Assembly (NCBI GenBank): GCA_003049435.1
Contig: PYSQ01000002.1
Coordinates: 124,001-188,000 of the forward strand
Direction: 5' to 3'
Length of the DNA stretch: 64,000 bases
Source of the DNA: Nakataea oryzae
Lineage: Eukaryota > Ascomycota > Sordariomycetes > Magnaporthales > Magnaporthaceae
The translations under genes were made by a program, and so were the position numbers. Of the stretch, positions 24,924 through 37,052 are shown piece after piece (positions within the stretch are counted from its first letter, which is position 1; each line of letters starts with the position of its first letter). The notes under the pieces are model-generated. The model had not been told where the DNA came from. It made no database searches and saw only the letters and a program-made list of their open reading frames with translations.

Positions 24924-26773
24924 ATGGGCAAGGGCACAGACAAACTATACATCACACACTCGGAATGGGCGTCGTCGGACTCGTTTTCGGCCAGCGCGGG
25001 GGCGCGCGCGAACCCGCGTGAGGGCCGCTTCAGGCGGCTGCCCTTCAACTTCTGCGCCGCCAGCCTCCAGCCGTTTAAGAAGCCCGTTTGTACGCGCGAC
25101 GGCACCATATTCGACGTCGAGGTTATTGGCGCCTGGCTCCAGAAGAACAGCACGAACCCCGTCACCGGCGGGCCGCTTGCGCCCAAGGACCTCATCAAGC
25201 TCAACTTTGCCCGCAATGCCGACTCGGCCCCGGATGGCCAGGGCGGTGACCTGATCGACCCGGTATCGTACAAGGTCTTGACCGACAACACCCACGTCGT
25301 CGCCGTCAGACACGGCGACTACGCAAACGTCTTCTCGTGGGACACCATCGAGCGCATGAACATCAAGCCCAAGATGTGGCGTGACCTCGTGGACGACGCC
25401 GAGTTTTCCCGCGCCGACATCATCACTCTGCAAGACCCGCAAGACGCTGCCGGCCGGGACCTGTCTCGCTTCAAGCACCTGCGCGGCGGTGGAGATGCGC
25501 TGCTCACGCCGGAGCAGCAGGAGGAGAGGAGGGCCGGGGACATCAACGTTGCCGCACTAGGCAGCATGGGCGAAAAGGCACTGAGGGCCAAGGAGGCTGT
25601 GGACAAGGCGCGCCGGCTCAGAGCCTCGGGCGGCGACGTCAACGCCTCGGGCGGCAAAAGCCTGGTCAGGACGGCAACGGCTGCGGCTGGTGCCCCACGA
25701 TCCGCCCAGCTGACTGGCGGTGCCGGGATGCAGGCACCCTCCAAAAACTCGGCTGTGTACACGACGGGCAAGGCCGCCGCGAGCTTCACGAGCACTAGCC
25801 TGACCCCCGTAACCAGTGGCGAGAGGGCCGTGCTGTCGGACGAGGAGTGGATGCTCAAGCCCAAGCGTGTCAAGAACCAGGGCTATGCGAGGATCGAAAC
25901 CAACCACGGAGACCTTACCATCGAGCTGCATACCGACACGGCCCCCAAGGCTGTGTGGAACTTTGTGAGACTCTCGCAAAAGGGCTATTACAAGGGTGTA
26001 TCCTTTCATAGGAACATCAAAAAATTTATGATACAGGTGCGGCATCTCGTCATTGTGTTTATGTTTTTTTTTTATTTTCTTTTTTTCTTCTTTCCCTCTC
26101 CCTCCGGTAAACGTGAAGCTAGCGACGCTGACATTTCACCGTGGCCGCAAAGACGGGAGACCCCTCGGGCACCGGTAGGGGTGGCACAAGCATATGGGGG
26201 AAGAATTTCGAGGACGAGTTCGATGGGCCGCGCACGCACTCGGCGAGAGGCGTGGTAAGCATGGCCAACAAGGGGAAAAACACAAACTCGAGCCAGTTCT
26301 TCATCACCTACAGGCCAGCCAAGCATCTCGATCGGAAGCACACGATATTCGGGCGGGTCGTGGATGGCATGGACGTCCTCGCCAAGCTCGAGGATGTGCC
26401 AACAGATGGTTCCGACAGGCCTCTCAACAAGATCATTATGAAGGACGTGGCCGTTTTTGTCGACCCCTTTGACGAGTTCCTCAAGGAACAGGGCGTTCGG
26501 GAGAAGGCCGAGGCGGAAAAGGCCGATATGCAGCAGCGCGGAACCGATGACGATAAGGTCACATGGACAGGCAAGCGCATCCGACGAGATGACGGGCCCT
26601 CGGAGAGTAGTGGTGCGGGGAGGGTTGGCAAGTATCTCCGAGTGGCAGGACAGGAAACAGTCAGGGACGGACATGTACAGGAACCCAGTGCCGGGATGGA
26701 CGACGACGCGTGGGCAGCCCCCGAGCCCAAAAAGAGAAGAGCGGGAGGGTTTGGGAACTTCGATAGCTGGTGA
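24924..26773 (+). CDS. CYP60: U-box peptidyl-prolyl cis-trans isomerase, CYP60/PPIL2 type
   Basis: A nuclear cyclophilin with a U-box, expected to act both as a prolyl isomerase and as a ubiquitin ligase; homologues associate with the spliceosome. Exons 24924-26036 and 26153-26773 encode 577 aa. The start MGKGTDKLYITHSEW is typical. The U-box (about 38-110) contains FKKPVCTRDGTIFD and NPVTGGPL; a second PVSYKVLTDNTHVV module follows (about 106-175). The cyclophilin fold (about 321-490) shows FHRNIKKFMIQ, GRGGTSIWGK, FEDEF, SMANKGKNTNSSQFFIT and HTIFGRVVDG. The intron falls inside the active-site motif FMIQ|TGDPSGTG and has a CTGAC branch site. The tail is charged and ends KKRRAGGFGNFDSW, likely nuclear. 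Confidence 0.94.
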
Positions 26774-27003
26774 GACAAGCATGTCGGTCGGCACCGTGTC
26801 CGAGTCTTGGTATCCATAAAGCACTAAATACAACAGCAGCTTTGCCATGGCGGCGCAGTGTGCGCTCGGTCGGGAACCCCCTTCGCCAGGTGGACATGTC
26901 GTGTGGTCTGTTATGTGCAAGGCTGGCAGATGGGGCCTCGAGATCCCGAGGGAGAGAAAACTTGGCACATACGTCCACTCTCCACCCTCACCCCGTCCAG
27001 GTA

Positions 27004-28980
27004 TCAAACAAGTTCCTCGCGGTCCTCTCCTGGACCTTGCAGAAACGAAAGCTCCGTCCAACGGGGGGACACATGCCGGTTTTGCATGATGGAGGCTATC
27101 TCCTTGGCTTGTCGCAGACCCGATGATGTGTATATTTCTTGCAGCCTGTTGACACAATAGGCCTTCATGGCGGGCGAGCACACTGAAGACATGCCGACAT
27201 GGTAGAGGGGCCAGACAATGGTGTTGCCTGCCGAGGCCAGCAGCATCAGGCGGTGCGTCTCCTCGTCGGGATTTCGGCTCCGGGTGGGATCCAGCAAGGT
27301 GGGGCCGCTGTCGTCGATGGCGCGGCCTGCGGGGGGAGCCGCTGCAAGAAGCTGCGAACAGAGCCCGGCGGCGGCATCCCCGGCGGCGGCGACTGCCCGC
27401 GTGGCGGCGGCGGCGGCGGAGGTGCCGCGCGAGCGGGCGGGGCACGGGCCCCGACGACGGTGGCGATGGGGGCAGCAGCGCCCGGGTGGGTGGTGCCGGA
27501 GAGGAGGCCCAGGTGCTGAGGTACGCTGGCCAGTATTGCCCGGCACAGCCTCGGAAGCCTTGCCCTAGCAGCCGCAAAGGCGGCGGCGTGCCGCGGCGGG
27601 ACGCGGGCCGGGTCGACAGATCGGTACCGGCTATGGGTCTCGGTCAGGATGGTCTCGAGGATGAGGAGGCGGCACGAGCGGATGCCGTTCCAGATGGCGG
27701 CCTTGGCCATGCTGGGGTAAAGGTGGCAAACGCCGTCGAGGACGTCCCTGTGCCAACGGCGGAGGCGCAGGGTGCGGTAGTGGTAGCTGGGGGGCAGGTT
27801 GGCAATGACGCGCTCGAAGTCGTCGTCCATCTTGATGAGGCGGTCTATCACGGCCTCGGGCGTGCCCAGGCTGCCGCTCTGCATCTCGTGGCGGAACTCG
27901 AGGACACGATAGATGGGCATGGAGATCTCGATGCGTGACTCGGGCGCGTTGAGCGACTTGAGCTGGCGGGACAGCTCGGCGCGCAGGTCCAGCACGGGCT
28001 GGGGCATGGGCACGCCCTGCTGGATGCAGCTGAGGATGACGGTCTGGCACAGCATCATGAACATCTTGATGCCGGCGCGGGTACGGAACTGGGCGACGCC
28101 ACGGAGCCTGGCCAGGGCGGCGGCGCCGTTGACGTGCTCGTGCCAGGCCCTGACGGTGCCGCTGACGGTGCGGGCGTCGGGGTCGGCAATCATCTCGAAC
28201 AGGCCGAGGATGAGGATGGAGAGCATGGTGGTGTCCTTGACGGCCTCGTCGGGCACGCGGAGGGCGGCGTTGATCAGGCGCAGGGCGGTGCCGTAGCTCT
28301 TCCTGGCGTCGGTTATGACCTCGCCCGACCGCGTCATGTTGGCCAGGCCGGCCAGGCCGACGGCGGTTATGCTGGCCATGACGCCGTCGACCTCGCCTGG
28401 GCCGTGGGCCGCGTCCGACAGGCTCCGGGGCTTCCACACGTCGTAGATGAAGTCGAACCTCTGGTGGCACGCCTTCTCGTCGATGGCGACAAAGCGAGAG
28501 AAGAAGAAGGCGGTGCCGCGCTCCTGGCAGGTCGGGTTGAGCGTGTACATTATGAAGGGCGGCCTGTGCCAGTCGGCGCCGCGGGGCGGACACGCCGGCC
28601 GCTTCGGGACCGAGAGGCTCCCGGCAGCGCTGGGCCTGGACCCCGGGGCCGGGTGGGAGCCGGCGGCGGCTGCGGCGTCCCTTCGGCGGGCCCTGGCCCT
28701 TGCCTTGTTGATGACGTGCGAGCTCTCGTCTCTGAACATCAGATCCACGTGGTTGCGATAGCCAGGACATTCCGCCTGCCTCTTTTTGCACTGGCCGCAG
28801 CCGGGCTCTTGCTGGTCACACTGCGCGGCGTCAACAGGGGGAGGGCAATGCGCTGCTCTGCCAAGAAGCTAGTGTCAAGGCCTAGACCTAGCTGGCTGGC
28901 AGGCCGGCAGAGTGGCTTACCCTAATCTTGCGCTCCCGGCAATTAGAGCACCCTTTGGAGGGCTTCCCACAGTACACCAT
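27004..28980 (-). CDS. Zn2Cys6 transcription factor
   Basis: Fungal-specific regulator binding DNA through a binuclear zinc cluster. Exon 1 (28980-28921) encodes 20 residues to CSNCRERKIR; exon 2 begins at 28820 with CDQQEPGCGQCKKRQAEC, completing C-x2-C-x6-C-x6-C-x2-C-x6-C. Exon 2 continues with a basic linker and an alpha-helical regulatory domain. The reading frame must change between 27546 and 27246: the conserved C-terminal part (SAGNTIVWPLYHVGMSSVC to the end) is in another frame. An intron 27458-27352 (GTCGTC...TTCGCAG, 107 nt) restores frame and gives about 589 aa, but it lacks a clear branch site, so an assembly indel in this very GC-rich stretch is possible. Target genes are unknown. 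Confidence 0.82.
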
Positions 28981-30077
28981 GGCGTCGAGACGGGCGTCTG
29001 GCCCCCGGACGCCGGCGGGGGTGGTTGGCTGGGTGGCGGCGGCGGCGGACGGGCGGCGGACGGTATGCCCGAGAGGCGGGCAAGGAGGCTATCGTTGTGA
29101 GATGGGATGATGGGCTGGCGCCGGGCTGCAGCGACGAGGCGACGAGGCGACGGGGTCATGACTGGCGCATGCAGCGAGGCTGGCCAAGTCGCATGCAAAT
29201 GCAGCGCGAGGAGCCGCCGGCGGCCGGGTGACGCAGTCTGGCAACCCTTTTTTTTTCAGCTCGCCCGTCTGCAAGACTAGCCTAGTCTAGGCTAGGTGGT
29301 AGGATCGGTTCCCAGCAGCCAGGCTTGGGTCTGCCCAGGGGGGGTGGAGCGTGGCTGTGAACCCATGGCGGCGGCCAACGAGAGATGCAGCCACCCAAGG
29401 CCGGGATGCTGCTATTTCGGGAGCGTTGCAGGACAGGGAGACGGCGACGGCGGGTAATTGCAAGTCTTTCGCATTGGTACGTTGCGTCCAACTCGCGCGC
29501 AAACCACGACAGGCAAGTGGTCTGGGGCTAGGCCGAGGCTAGAGAGGAGGCCCAGGCCGACCGACCCTGCTGGCTTTTGCTTGGCCTGGCCATGCGTCTA
29601 TCGAGGCAGCCCTGTCCCGAGGTTTGCAGCAGATGGTGCCTGTGATGCCTGGGCGGGAAGATGTGTTGCAGAGCCAGGCCCTTGCACTAAAGCTACCACC
29701 TCACCGGCACGCGCGTTTGCATGGAGGTAGGTGCAAGGAGATGCGTGTGTGCAGTGCTCTGTTTTCTGATTGCTGGTTTTACCATCCAACAACCCGAGCA
29801 CGTGTTCCGAAGGATGCTCCTCGCACCCTCGCCGCCGCCCGGGTTACCTATGGCTCGCCATCACCGCCCAGGCAACAAAAGAGCAGCTACAGGAGAGGAA
29901 GATGGTGGGCGTTAAAACGAGGCAGCCAGTTTGGCCAGGCCAGACAGCCCGTTCAGTGGTTGGTTGGTTACCTACATAGCTGAGCATCCCGGACAGAAGG
30001 ACGGGCAGCATTGGCCGGCAGACACGATCGAGACACAAGGGATTACACACAGGGACCCAGAGCGCGGCCTCCCCCTC
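28981..30077. other. Intergenic region, nothing recognised
   Basis: About 1.1 kb between the start of the zinc-cluster gene and the stop of the NDUFAF7-like gene, both on the minus strand. It should contain the transcription-factor promoter. A small CTAGCCTAGTCTAGGCTAG inverted sequence lies at 29277-29296. No coding exon is seen. Confidence 0.5.
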
Positions 30078-31927
30078 TCACACAGCCACATCGCCCCCGA
30101 AGCCAACAGGACGGCGGCTGCCGTTGTTCTCTGGCAGAATGGCCATGGCTTTGTATATCCGACCCATGCCGCTCGGGCCGCGATCTACGAGCCTCTTCCA
30201 GGCACGCTCAATGTCGGCGGCCCTGGCTTGGTCTGCGCCGCCGCCAGCCTTTGCCAGCGCCTCGGCCCGCTCCCGGATGCCCATGGCCTCGAGGAAGGGA
30301 CCTTGCTCGACGGGGCCGTGCACCTCGACACCCTCGCTGGCTCGCGTGGCCGCCTCGGCGATGGCGGCAAAGTCGACGTCAACGCTCAGGTCCGTGAGGC
30401 CAGGCTCGACAAAGGGGCTGACGCGGCGGTGCCGGCGGATGCCACGGAGCGAGTTGATGGGCACCGTGCCGTCTCCCGGGCCGTAGTCCAGAATCAGCGC
30501 CGCGCCGCTGGGGCGGGGCTTGGGGTGCTGGACCGAGCCGCCGATGCGCAGGGCCATGTCCGCAGCGTAAAGCGCCGCGTCAGGGCACACCTCGATCAGC
30601 GCCCCCGGTATCTGCTTCAGCGCCCTGAGCCGCGGCGACGACTCGGGCAGGTATCGCGAGTGTCGCGTCGCCGCCGGAGAGAGCGTCATCTGGAAGTCCG
30701 GCGGCGGCGTGTCCCCGCGCAGGCCCGCGGGCGTGCCGAGGCTGTCGTGCGTCGAGCCGGGGGGAGAGGGAGACACCATCATCTCGCGCCACTCGAGGCC
30801 CGGCTTGCTGGTCTCGTTGGCGGGCGCGCCAGGCGGCTCGCGGGCAGGCGGCACCGAGGCGTTGACGAAGGCGTGGATGGGCAGGGCATCAAAAAACTCG
30901 TGGGCCACCATGAAGGGGGTTTTGGCGGCGTCTGGAGGAAGAAGCCGGCCCAGCCCAAGGAACGCGTTAGGAGGCGCTGCCGACCTTCCCCGGGTGTGGG
31001 ACGATGGGGTAGAGGGGGAGAGGGGTCTCACCGTAAGGGATCGACTTGACCGTCTCGGTCCAGACGATGGGGATTTCCATATACTTGCACACGCTGTGGT
31101 AGCCGACCTTGGACTCGGTCATGGGCGCATCTCGTCCGCAGAGCAGCCTTTTTTGCGCCATCCTCAGCTCGGGGCTGGCCTCGACCATGTAGACGGCGTC
31201 GATGCTGTGCGCCATGGCCTTGAACCTGCGCAGAGTCTGTCGGGGGTGCACGGGCGGGAAGAGAGGGAGAAGAATAGGGAGGGGATATATCAGCAGGAGG
31301 AGCAGGAGCAGGACCGACGCGGTGGGTGGGAGATGGGCTCAGCAATGAACAAGCACATACCCGCAGCATGTCGTCCATCAGAGTGCCCCTGCCCGGGCCG
31401 AGCTCGACGAGCTCGACGCCACGCGCGGGGCGGCCCTGGGACATCCACTCGGCAACAAACCAGACGGCGAGGAGCTCGCCAAAGACCTGGGAGACCTCGG
31501 GCGATGTGACAAAGTCGCCCTTGACGCCGAACTGGTCCCGGCCGTCCTCGATGGCGCCCGTGTAGTAGCCGCCCAGGTCCGAGGTCAGGCACATGCGCAT
31601 GAAGCTGGCGAGCGGAACAGGCCCGGTGGTCTGCTCGCGGGCCGGCGGCACTCGCGCGGGTTAGCGACGACGGGCGCCGAGGGCAGTATGCAGGAGGACC
31701 ACGGGCCGCCGACATACCGAGATGGCGGCAGCCAGCTGCTTTGCCAGCGGTGTCGACCACTTGCGCTCCTGCGCGCCCGGCGGCGGCTGCGGGTCGGGGG
31801 CGGGCGCCGTAAAGGCACGCAGGCCCGGCGGCGGCAGAGGCCGTGCAGCTGCTGTCCCAGGGCGGCGGCCGACGAGGGCTTGCAGGCCGCGCCGGGATAC
31901 GATCGAACGAGCAAACAGAGTCCCCAT
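30078..31927 (-). CDS. NDUFAF7: NDUFAF7/MidA-type mitochondrial arginine methyltransferase
   Basis: Homologues symmetrically dimethylate an arginine of the NDUFS2 subunit and are needed for respiratory complex I assembly. Four exons: 31927-31718, 31630-31361, 31236-31032 and 30931-30078 (512 aa). The first exon is Arg/Ala-rich without acidic residues (MGTLFARSIVSRRG...), a mitochondrial presequence. Family blocks: TTGPVPLASFMRMCL, LGGYYTG, GDFVTSPEVSQVFGELLAVW, the SAM-binding VELVELGPGRGTLMDDMLR, MVEASPELR, TPFMVAHEFFDALPIH and LILDYGP. Junctions such as SIPY|DAAKTPF restore conserved motifs. The last exon has a long Pro/Ala insert compared with short family members. It shares a 545-bp divergent promoter with the CDK11-like kinase. 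Confidence 0.93.
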
Positions 31928-32472
31928 CTTTGCTTTCAGCCCTAAGCCCTCGATGCCATTGCCGCAAATCTTGGGGTGGCCGTCTTGGGCAAGGGTTTAC
32001 ACAACCGAACTCGGTCCCGTCGGCTGCGATGTGCGCGCGCCGCCATGCACCGTGTGGTGGTGCGCCAGGCAGGGGGAGGGGTGGGGGAAGCTTTGCGCTC
32101 CAAGCCGCCCGGTGGAGCCTGCATAGCTCCAGCTTGTGCTTTTTTTTTTCTCTCTCCTCCTTCTTTTGCATGTGCCTGCACGCCAGCTTGGCCCGCTCGC
32201 CCAATCCGCGGATACGAAAAGCGGGCCCCGGGTAGGCAGCATGCATCCTTCCGTCGATTGACTTGTCCATTTGATAATCACACGCACGTACCGCAGGCGG
32301 CACGGGCTCCGGCACAGGACCCGCCGCGCGCTGTCGTCCAGCACCAGCCGCGCCCTCTGCACGACGCACGACGCACCCCATCCCCGGGCCCGCCACGCCC
32401 CGAGCCCCTCTCCGTCTCTGTATCTCGCTCTCGCACATCCTCTGGCCCGTCCAAAAGGACCTGCCCCCCGCC
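31928..32472. promoter_or_regulatory. Compact divergent promoter, NDUFAF7-like / CDK11-like
   Basis: The 545 bp between two opposite start codons must contain both promoters and leaders. A T-run with CT-rich sequence lies at 32139-32165. No TATA box is evident close to either gene. Confidence 0.55.
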
Positions 32473-34073
32473 ATGGCCAGCAAAACTTCGCGCTGGGCCG
32501 TGAGCGAGGAGGACTCGGCCCGCGCAAAGCAGGAGCGCGAGGCCAAGCGTCGCCTCAAAGCCCAGAAGGCGGCTGCGCGCAAGGCCGAGGACGCAGCCAG
32601 GAGCACGTCGCAGCCAGGTCAAGCTCTCGCCCCTGATGGCCTCCCTGCCGCTGCCGGAAGCACCGCCCGTGGCGATGGGCCCCCGCCGAAGCGACGCCGC
32701 CTCACCCCAGCCCCCAACGACGACGACGACGACGGCGACGACAACAACAATAGCAACAAAAACAACGGCGGCCGCGAAGAACAAGCCGGTGGTGCATATG
32801 GCGGTGGCAGCACTCTGCTTCGCATCCCTGCCCGCCATTTTGACCAATGCGGCAGCGTCGAGGGCTTCGACAAGCTGAACGACATCGAGGAGGGCGCATA
32901 TGGCTGGGTTGCCCGAGCCAAGGAGCTGAGGACGGGCAAGATCGTCGCCCTCAAGAGACTAAAGGTCGACGCCAACAACCGGAGTGGCCTGCCCGTCACG
33001 GGTCTCCGCGAGATTCAGATTCTGAGGGACTGCAGCCACCGCAACGTCGTGACCCTTCACCAGGTCGTAGTTGGAGAAGACACGAGCAGGATCGAGAAGT
33101 CCGTACAGATGTCCCCCGCCCCCCTCCTTCCTTCCTCTTGCGAGGATAGTTCCTCTCGGGCTGCGCGAGAGCCGCGGTAGCTAACCTGGACGTGTACACA
33201 ACCCCGTGTGCGGACAACCCCTGCAGCATCTTTCTCGTGCTCGAGTTCCTGGAACACGACCTCAAGAGCGTGCTCGAGGACATGCCAGAGCCGTTTCTGG
33301 CGTCGGAAATCAAGACGCTGCTGATACAGCTGGCCTCGGGCGTCAGCTACCTCCACGAAAACTTCATCCTGCACCGCGACCTCAAGACATCCAACCTCCT
33401 CATGAACAACCGCGGCCAGCTCAAGATAGCAGACTTTGGCATGGCGAGGTACGTCGGCGACCCGCCACCGAGGCTCACGCAGCTGGTCGTCACTCTATGG
33501 TACCGTGCCCCGGAGCTGCTGCTGGGCACGACCAAGTACGGGCAGGCCGTCGACATGTGGAGCGTCGGTTGCATCTTTGGCGAGCTTCTCACCCGCGAGC
33601 CTCTGCTCCAGGGCAAGAACGAGGTCGACGAACTCACAAAGATATTCGAGCTGTGCGGCGTTCCGACCGAGGATACTTGGCCGGGCTTCCGCCGCCTTCC
33701 CAACGCCCGCTCCCTGCGCTTCCCCCCGGCCTCCGTGTCCACCGCCTCCCTCATAAGAGCCCGGTTCCCGCTGCTCACCGCCGCCGGCAGCGCCCTGCTC
33801 TCTGGCCTGCTCTTCCTCGACCCGGACAAGAGGGTGACGGCCAAGGACATGTTGGCACATGACTACTTCAAGCAAGACCCCAGGCCCAAGCAGGAGACAA
33901 TGTTCCCCACATTCCCGAGCAAGGCCGGCCTGGAGCGGCGGAGGCGCCGGGATACGCCCAATGCCCCCGTCCGCGGCCAAGTCGCAGACCTTGGCGACGT
34001 AGACTTCACTGGCATCTTCGCAAGACGCGAGCGAGAGGAAAAGGGAGGTGGCTTCTCGCTTCGAATGATCTAG
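32473..34073 (+). CDS. CDK11/PITSLRE-like cyclin-dependent kinase
   Basis: CDK10/CDK11-group kinase, expected to act in transcription or pre-mRNA processing with an L-type cyclin. Exons 32473-33098 and 33227-34073 encode 490 aa; the junction GEDTSRIE(N)IFLVLEFLEHDLK restores the hinge, and a CTAAC branch site precedes the acceptor. The basic coiled N terminus is followed by Asp/Asn runs. Kinase motifs: EEGAYGWV (about 140), IVALKRLK, a PVTGLRE helix equivalent to PITSLRE (about 176), HRDLKTSNLLM (about 259), DFGMARYVGDP, VVTLWYRAPELLLG, and the C-terminal GGFSLRMI shared with CDK11 proteins. A CDK10 orthologue is the main alternative. Confidence 0.9.
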
Positions 34074-34860
34074 CTCCCGTGGCCATGCGCGCGCACACAA
34101 ACTGCGCCATCCAAGCCAACCCACCTCTCCTGGGGAACATGGTCGCCATGAGGTGAACTGGCTCTATTTGCTTGTATGTCTCGATTTTGAGTTGCTCTCT
34201 CGTCGTTATCATTATACCTGTACGAAAAGAAACGGTCGTCTCCTGCAGCCTCTGGCCGATCATCCTCCAACCAGCACATCAACCACAACCTCCTCTTTTT
34301 TTCCGAGAGCTGCCTGCTTTGTCAGCAGACAGGCATCTGTCTCCCCGCCGACGACGTCCGGCTTTACTGCCATGAATACATGCACGATGCCATGTGCCGT
34401 CCGAAACCAAAAGCCAGAAGCACCACCAAGGGTGCTTGGGAGAGTTTGGGCAAATAAGAAAGAGAACAAAACGCCGCCTGTGCAAGGATACGAAACTCCT
34501 TTTTAGGACTCCATCTCCGATCTGCTTTTTTTTCAATTACCCTTTTTTTCCCCCGTAATTTGCTCCGAGGGAGGGGGAAGAAAAATGAGGGGGAAAATAG
34601 ACACAGAAGGAGACAAGGCCAAGGCCAAGATTGGATACTACCACAGGAAGGCAGAAAGAATCAAGAAGAAAGAGGGCAAGAGATTATTAATGATATATAT
34701 GTGGTGGAGCCTTCCAGGATGGTGCGTCAGAGTTGCCCAGAACAGGAGATGCCTTGGTTTCCAATAAAAGGGCGGGGCGAATAGCGAGATCCGCGGACAA
34801 GAAGGCATCCTTTCCAAGATAGAGGGGCGGTCGTGTCAGGTAAGTGGGGGATGGAAGACT
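34074..34860. other. Convergent intergenic region
   Basis: Between the tail ends of the CDK11-like gene and the GPI-type gene; both 3' UTRs by position. T-rich stretches near 34520-34560; nothing else seen. Confidence 0.5.
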
Positions 34861-35709
34861 TCAGATGGCAACGCCAGCGACGAACCACGTAAATGTGGCA
34901 ACCGTGATGGCGCTCGTGGCTAGGGCAACGCCAAGAGCACGCTTGTCCATGGACGAAGAAGCGCCGCTGCACGAGACGCACCTCCAACCCGAGGCCAGTG
35001 GCACGTAATCCTGCTTGGTGTAGACGCCAAACTTGAAGCCCGAGTACGGCTGCAGATATCCGGGCTCTGCTCTGGCCGTCATGGCCGTGTCAGAGTCGTG
35101 GATCAGGAGTGTGTACTCCTCGACCAGGTATGGCGAGCCGTGGTTGTCGGTCGTGTCCCAGACGTAGTCGGCGCGAGTGGCAAACGTCATGTTTTGCGTC
35201 AGGGTCCAGGTGCGCGTCGCGGCACTGCAGCTGATAAGCACGTCGATGGCAGTCGGGTTGGCTTGGAGGCTGGTATAGTTCCAGGCCCAGGTCACCTGGT
35301 CGCCGACCTTGTACAGCTGCGTGCCGTCCAGGGGCCCTGGGGTGATCATTGCCACGCCGCCTGCGGGGTCCCGCGGGTCAAACTCGGTGCGGGTTTGGTT
35401 GCCTGACGGGTTTGAGTTCGTCGAGTTGCCGTTGGGTGCGGGCGTGATGGCCGGCTTGTCGGAACCGCTGCCTCCGGTGGCCGTGGGGGTTGACGCTGTG
35501 GATGTCGCCGTCGCGGCCGGGCCTGTGGGCGACGTCCTTCGTTTTAGAGGCGGCACACATCAAAGGAGAAAGGGCAATCACGTACCGCCCGAGTTTTGGC
35601 GTGCAACCAGGGCATCAACATCCGGGAGCCATCCTGGCCACGCCGAAGTCAGGGTGCACAGCGAGAGGAAAGCAGCAGCGAGCCGCAGCGAAGCGCGTTG
35701 TGGCTGCAT
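34861..35709 (-). CDS. Secreted GPI-anchored-type protein (probable DUF7137 family)
   Basis: Exons 35709-35586 and 35522-34861 encode 261 aa. Exon 1 carries a signal peptide (LRLAAAFLSLCTLTSA). After a Ser/Thr/Pro-rich linker with N-glycosylation sites comes a conserved domain starting DPAGGVAMITPG, with VTWAWNYTSL, a central Cys, LTQNMTF, YTLLIHD and a final WRCVSCSG pair of cysteines. The end is a small-residue site followed by a hydrophobic helix without a tail (AITVATFTWFVAGVAI), typical of a GPI attachment signal. The family is common in Pezizomycotina; function is unknown to me, with a cell-surface role inferred from the signals. The DUF number is from memory. Confidence 0.82.
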
Positions 35710-36098
35710 TTTGGTCGACTCTGGTACGTAGGCAGGCGGGCCTGCAGCAGAAATCCGGAGGGGAGTCGAGGGCGGACGACGGGGGCAGTAACCGAAAGAA
35801 GCGCGGCTGAGCTCTTTGTATTCTCTGCCTCCTTGGGTTTTTTGGGGTTCGCTCTTCGCTTCTCGGGGGGGTCGGTACGACTACGCAGGCTCGACGGCGG
35901 TCTGTCGGTCGAAACGAAGGGATGCGAAGTGGCGGAGGTCCGAGACGAGCAGGACTACGGCCGGCAAAGAAAACAAGGGCACAACCAGGCAAGGAGCTAA
36001 CGAATGTGGTGGCTCAGAGAAGAAGCCAAGCAAACGAGTGTATCTTGACCGAGATCCTGTGTGGCGCTGGCCGACCAAGTTAATGGCTGGAATAAGGC

Positions 36099-36123
36099 TC
36101 TCTCTCTCTCTCTCTCTCTCTCT
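36099..36123. repeat. (CT)n microsatellite
   Basis: About twelve uninterrupted CT units, roughly 390 bp upstream of the GPI-type gene start. Confidence 0.9.
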
Positions 36124-37018
36124 TTGTGCTGGCGAAAGGGGAAAAGGGATGAAGTTCAGCTGGCTGGGGGCCGGGCCCTCATGCAAATGGGGGCCGAGTC
36201 ATTATAAGCAGGGGTCGGGAACCTAGCGAGGTACATGGCAAAAGAAACAAGACGAAGAAAACAACAGAGAAAACTTGGCGATTGGAATTCGGGGGGCTCG
36301 TGTTGGGGGGAGCCACTGCAGCTTAGCGGGAAGCACTGTGCATGACTACTCGGAGCGACGGCCAATCCGCATCGAGGCCGACAGTGCGCTGGACCGGCGG
36401 CACAGTACGTGGGTGGCGTGCTTAGGCCGCACCACCACCACCCGTGACGGGCTGGGACCCCCGTATTCATTGGACATGCGACCTGATCCATGCCGGCGGC
36501 TCCATTCTTTTCCTTCGCCCCTTTCCCTCGTAAACAGCGATGCAGACGCAGGCATCTCCAAAAATAGTGGATGCCGGCGCAGGCAGGGCTGGGTGGGCTT
36601 GCAGGGGACCGAGGGAGATGGCCTCGGCGACGATAGAGTGCCTGCCGCCTACTTGCGTTGCATGCCACGCACGACTAATCACGCGCCAACGTGGCTGGCC
36701 CGGAGCGGAAAAAGGTTGCTTGGCCCTGGCGTGCTCGTGTATATGAGGGGCGGGCCGGCTGGAAAGCGTGTACGCGCGGAGCAAGTCCAGCTGCCGAAAC
36801 AGGCGACATCGATGGCTTGTAGGTTGGTGGGTTGGTGAGGTGAGTTTGTTTCGGCCCAGGGCCCGATACGTCGTCTCGTCTGTTGAGATTGTCGCACGCA
36901 GGTCCTACCCTACGTACATACGTACATGCCGGGCGGGCAGGCACAGTCTGGCTTCCGTCTGCATGTGCGGTCCAGGGTTGGGCCTGGGACGCAGGCTTGG
37001 ATCAACGGTCTTTTTTTT

Positions 37019-37052
37019 GGTTGTTATTGTTGTTGTTGTTGTTGTTGTTGTT
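37019..37052. repeat. (TTG)n microsatellite
   Basis: TTGTTATTG followed by about eight TTG units, 450 bp upstream of the Nrd1-like start codon. Confidence 0.9.

Noticed and set aside
26072..27577. 501-codon open frame on the minus strand
   Set aside because: It runs antisense to the cyclophilin's last exon and overlaps the zinc-cluster gene out of frame; composition is typical of GC-rich antisense shadow.
27631..28791. 386-codon minus-strand frame rich in Arg/Pro
   Set aside because: Overlaps the zinc-cluster factor in the wrong frame; Arg/Pro excess is the usual frame shadow of GC-rich coding DNA.
29931..31049. 372-codon plus-strand open frame
   Set aside because: Antisense to the NDUFAF7-like exons, which carry clear family motifs; no domain in the plus-strand product.
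36099..36123. CRISPR or satellite array
   Set aside because: Only simple dinucleotide repeats here and at 39384 and 40269; no spacers or longer repeat units.
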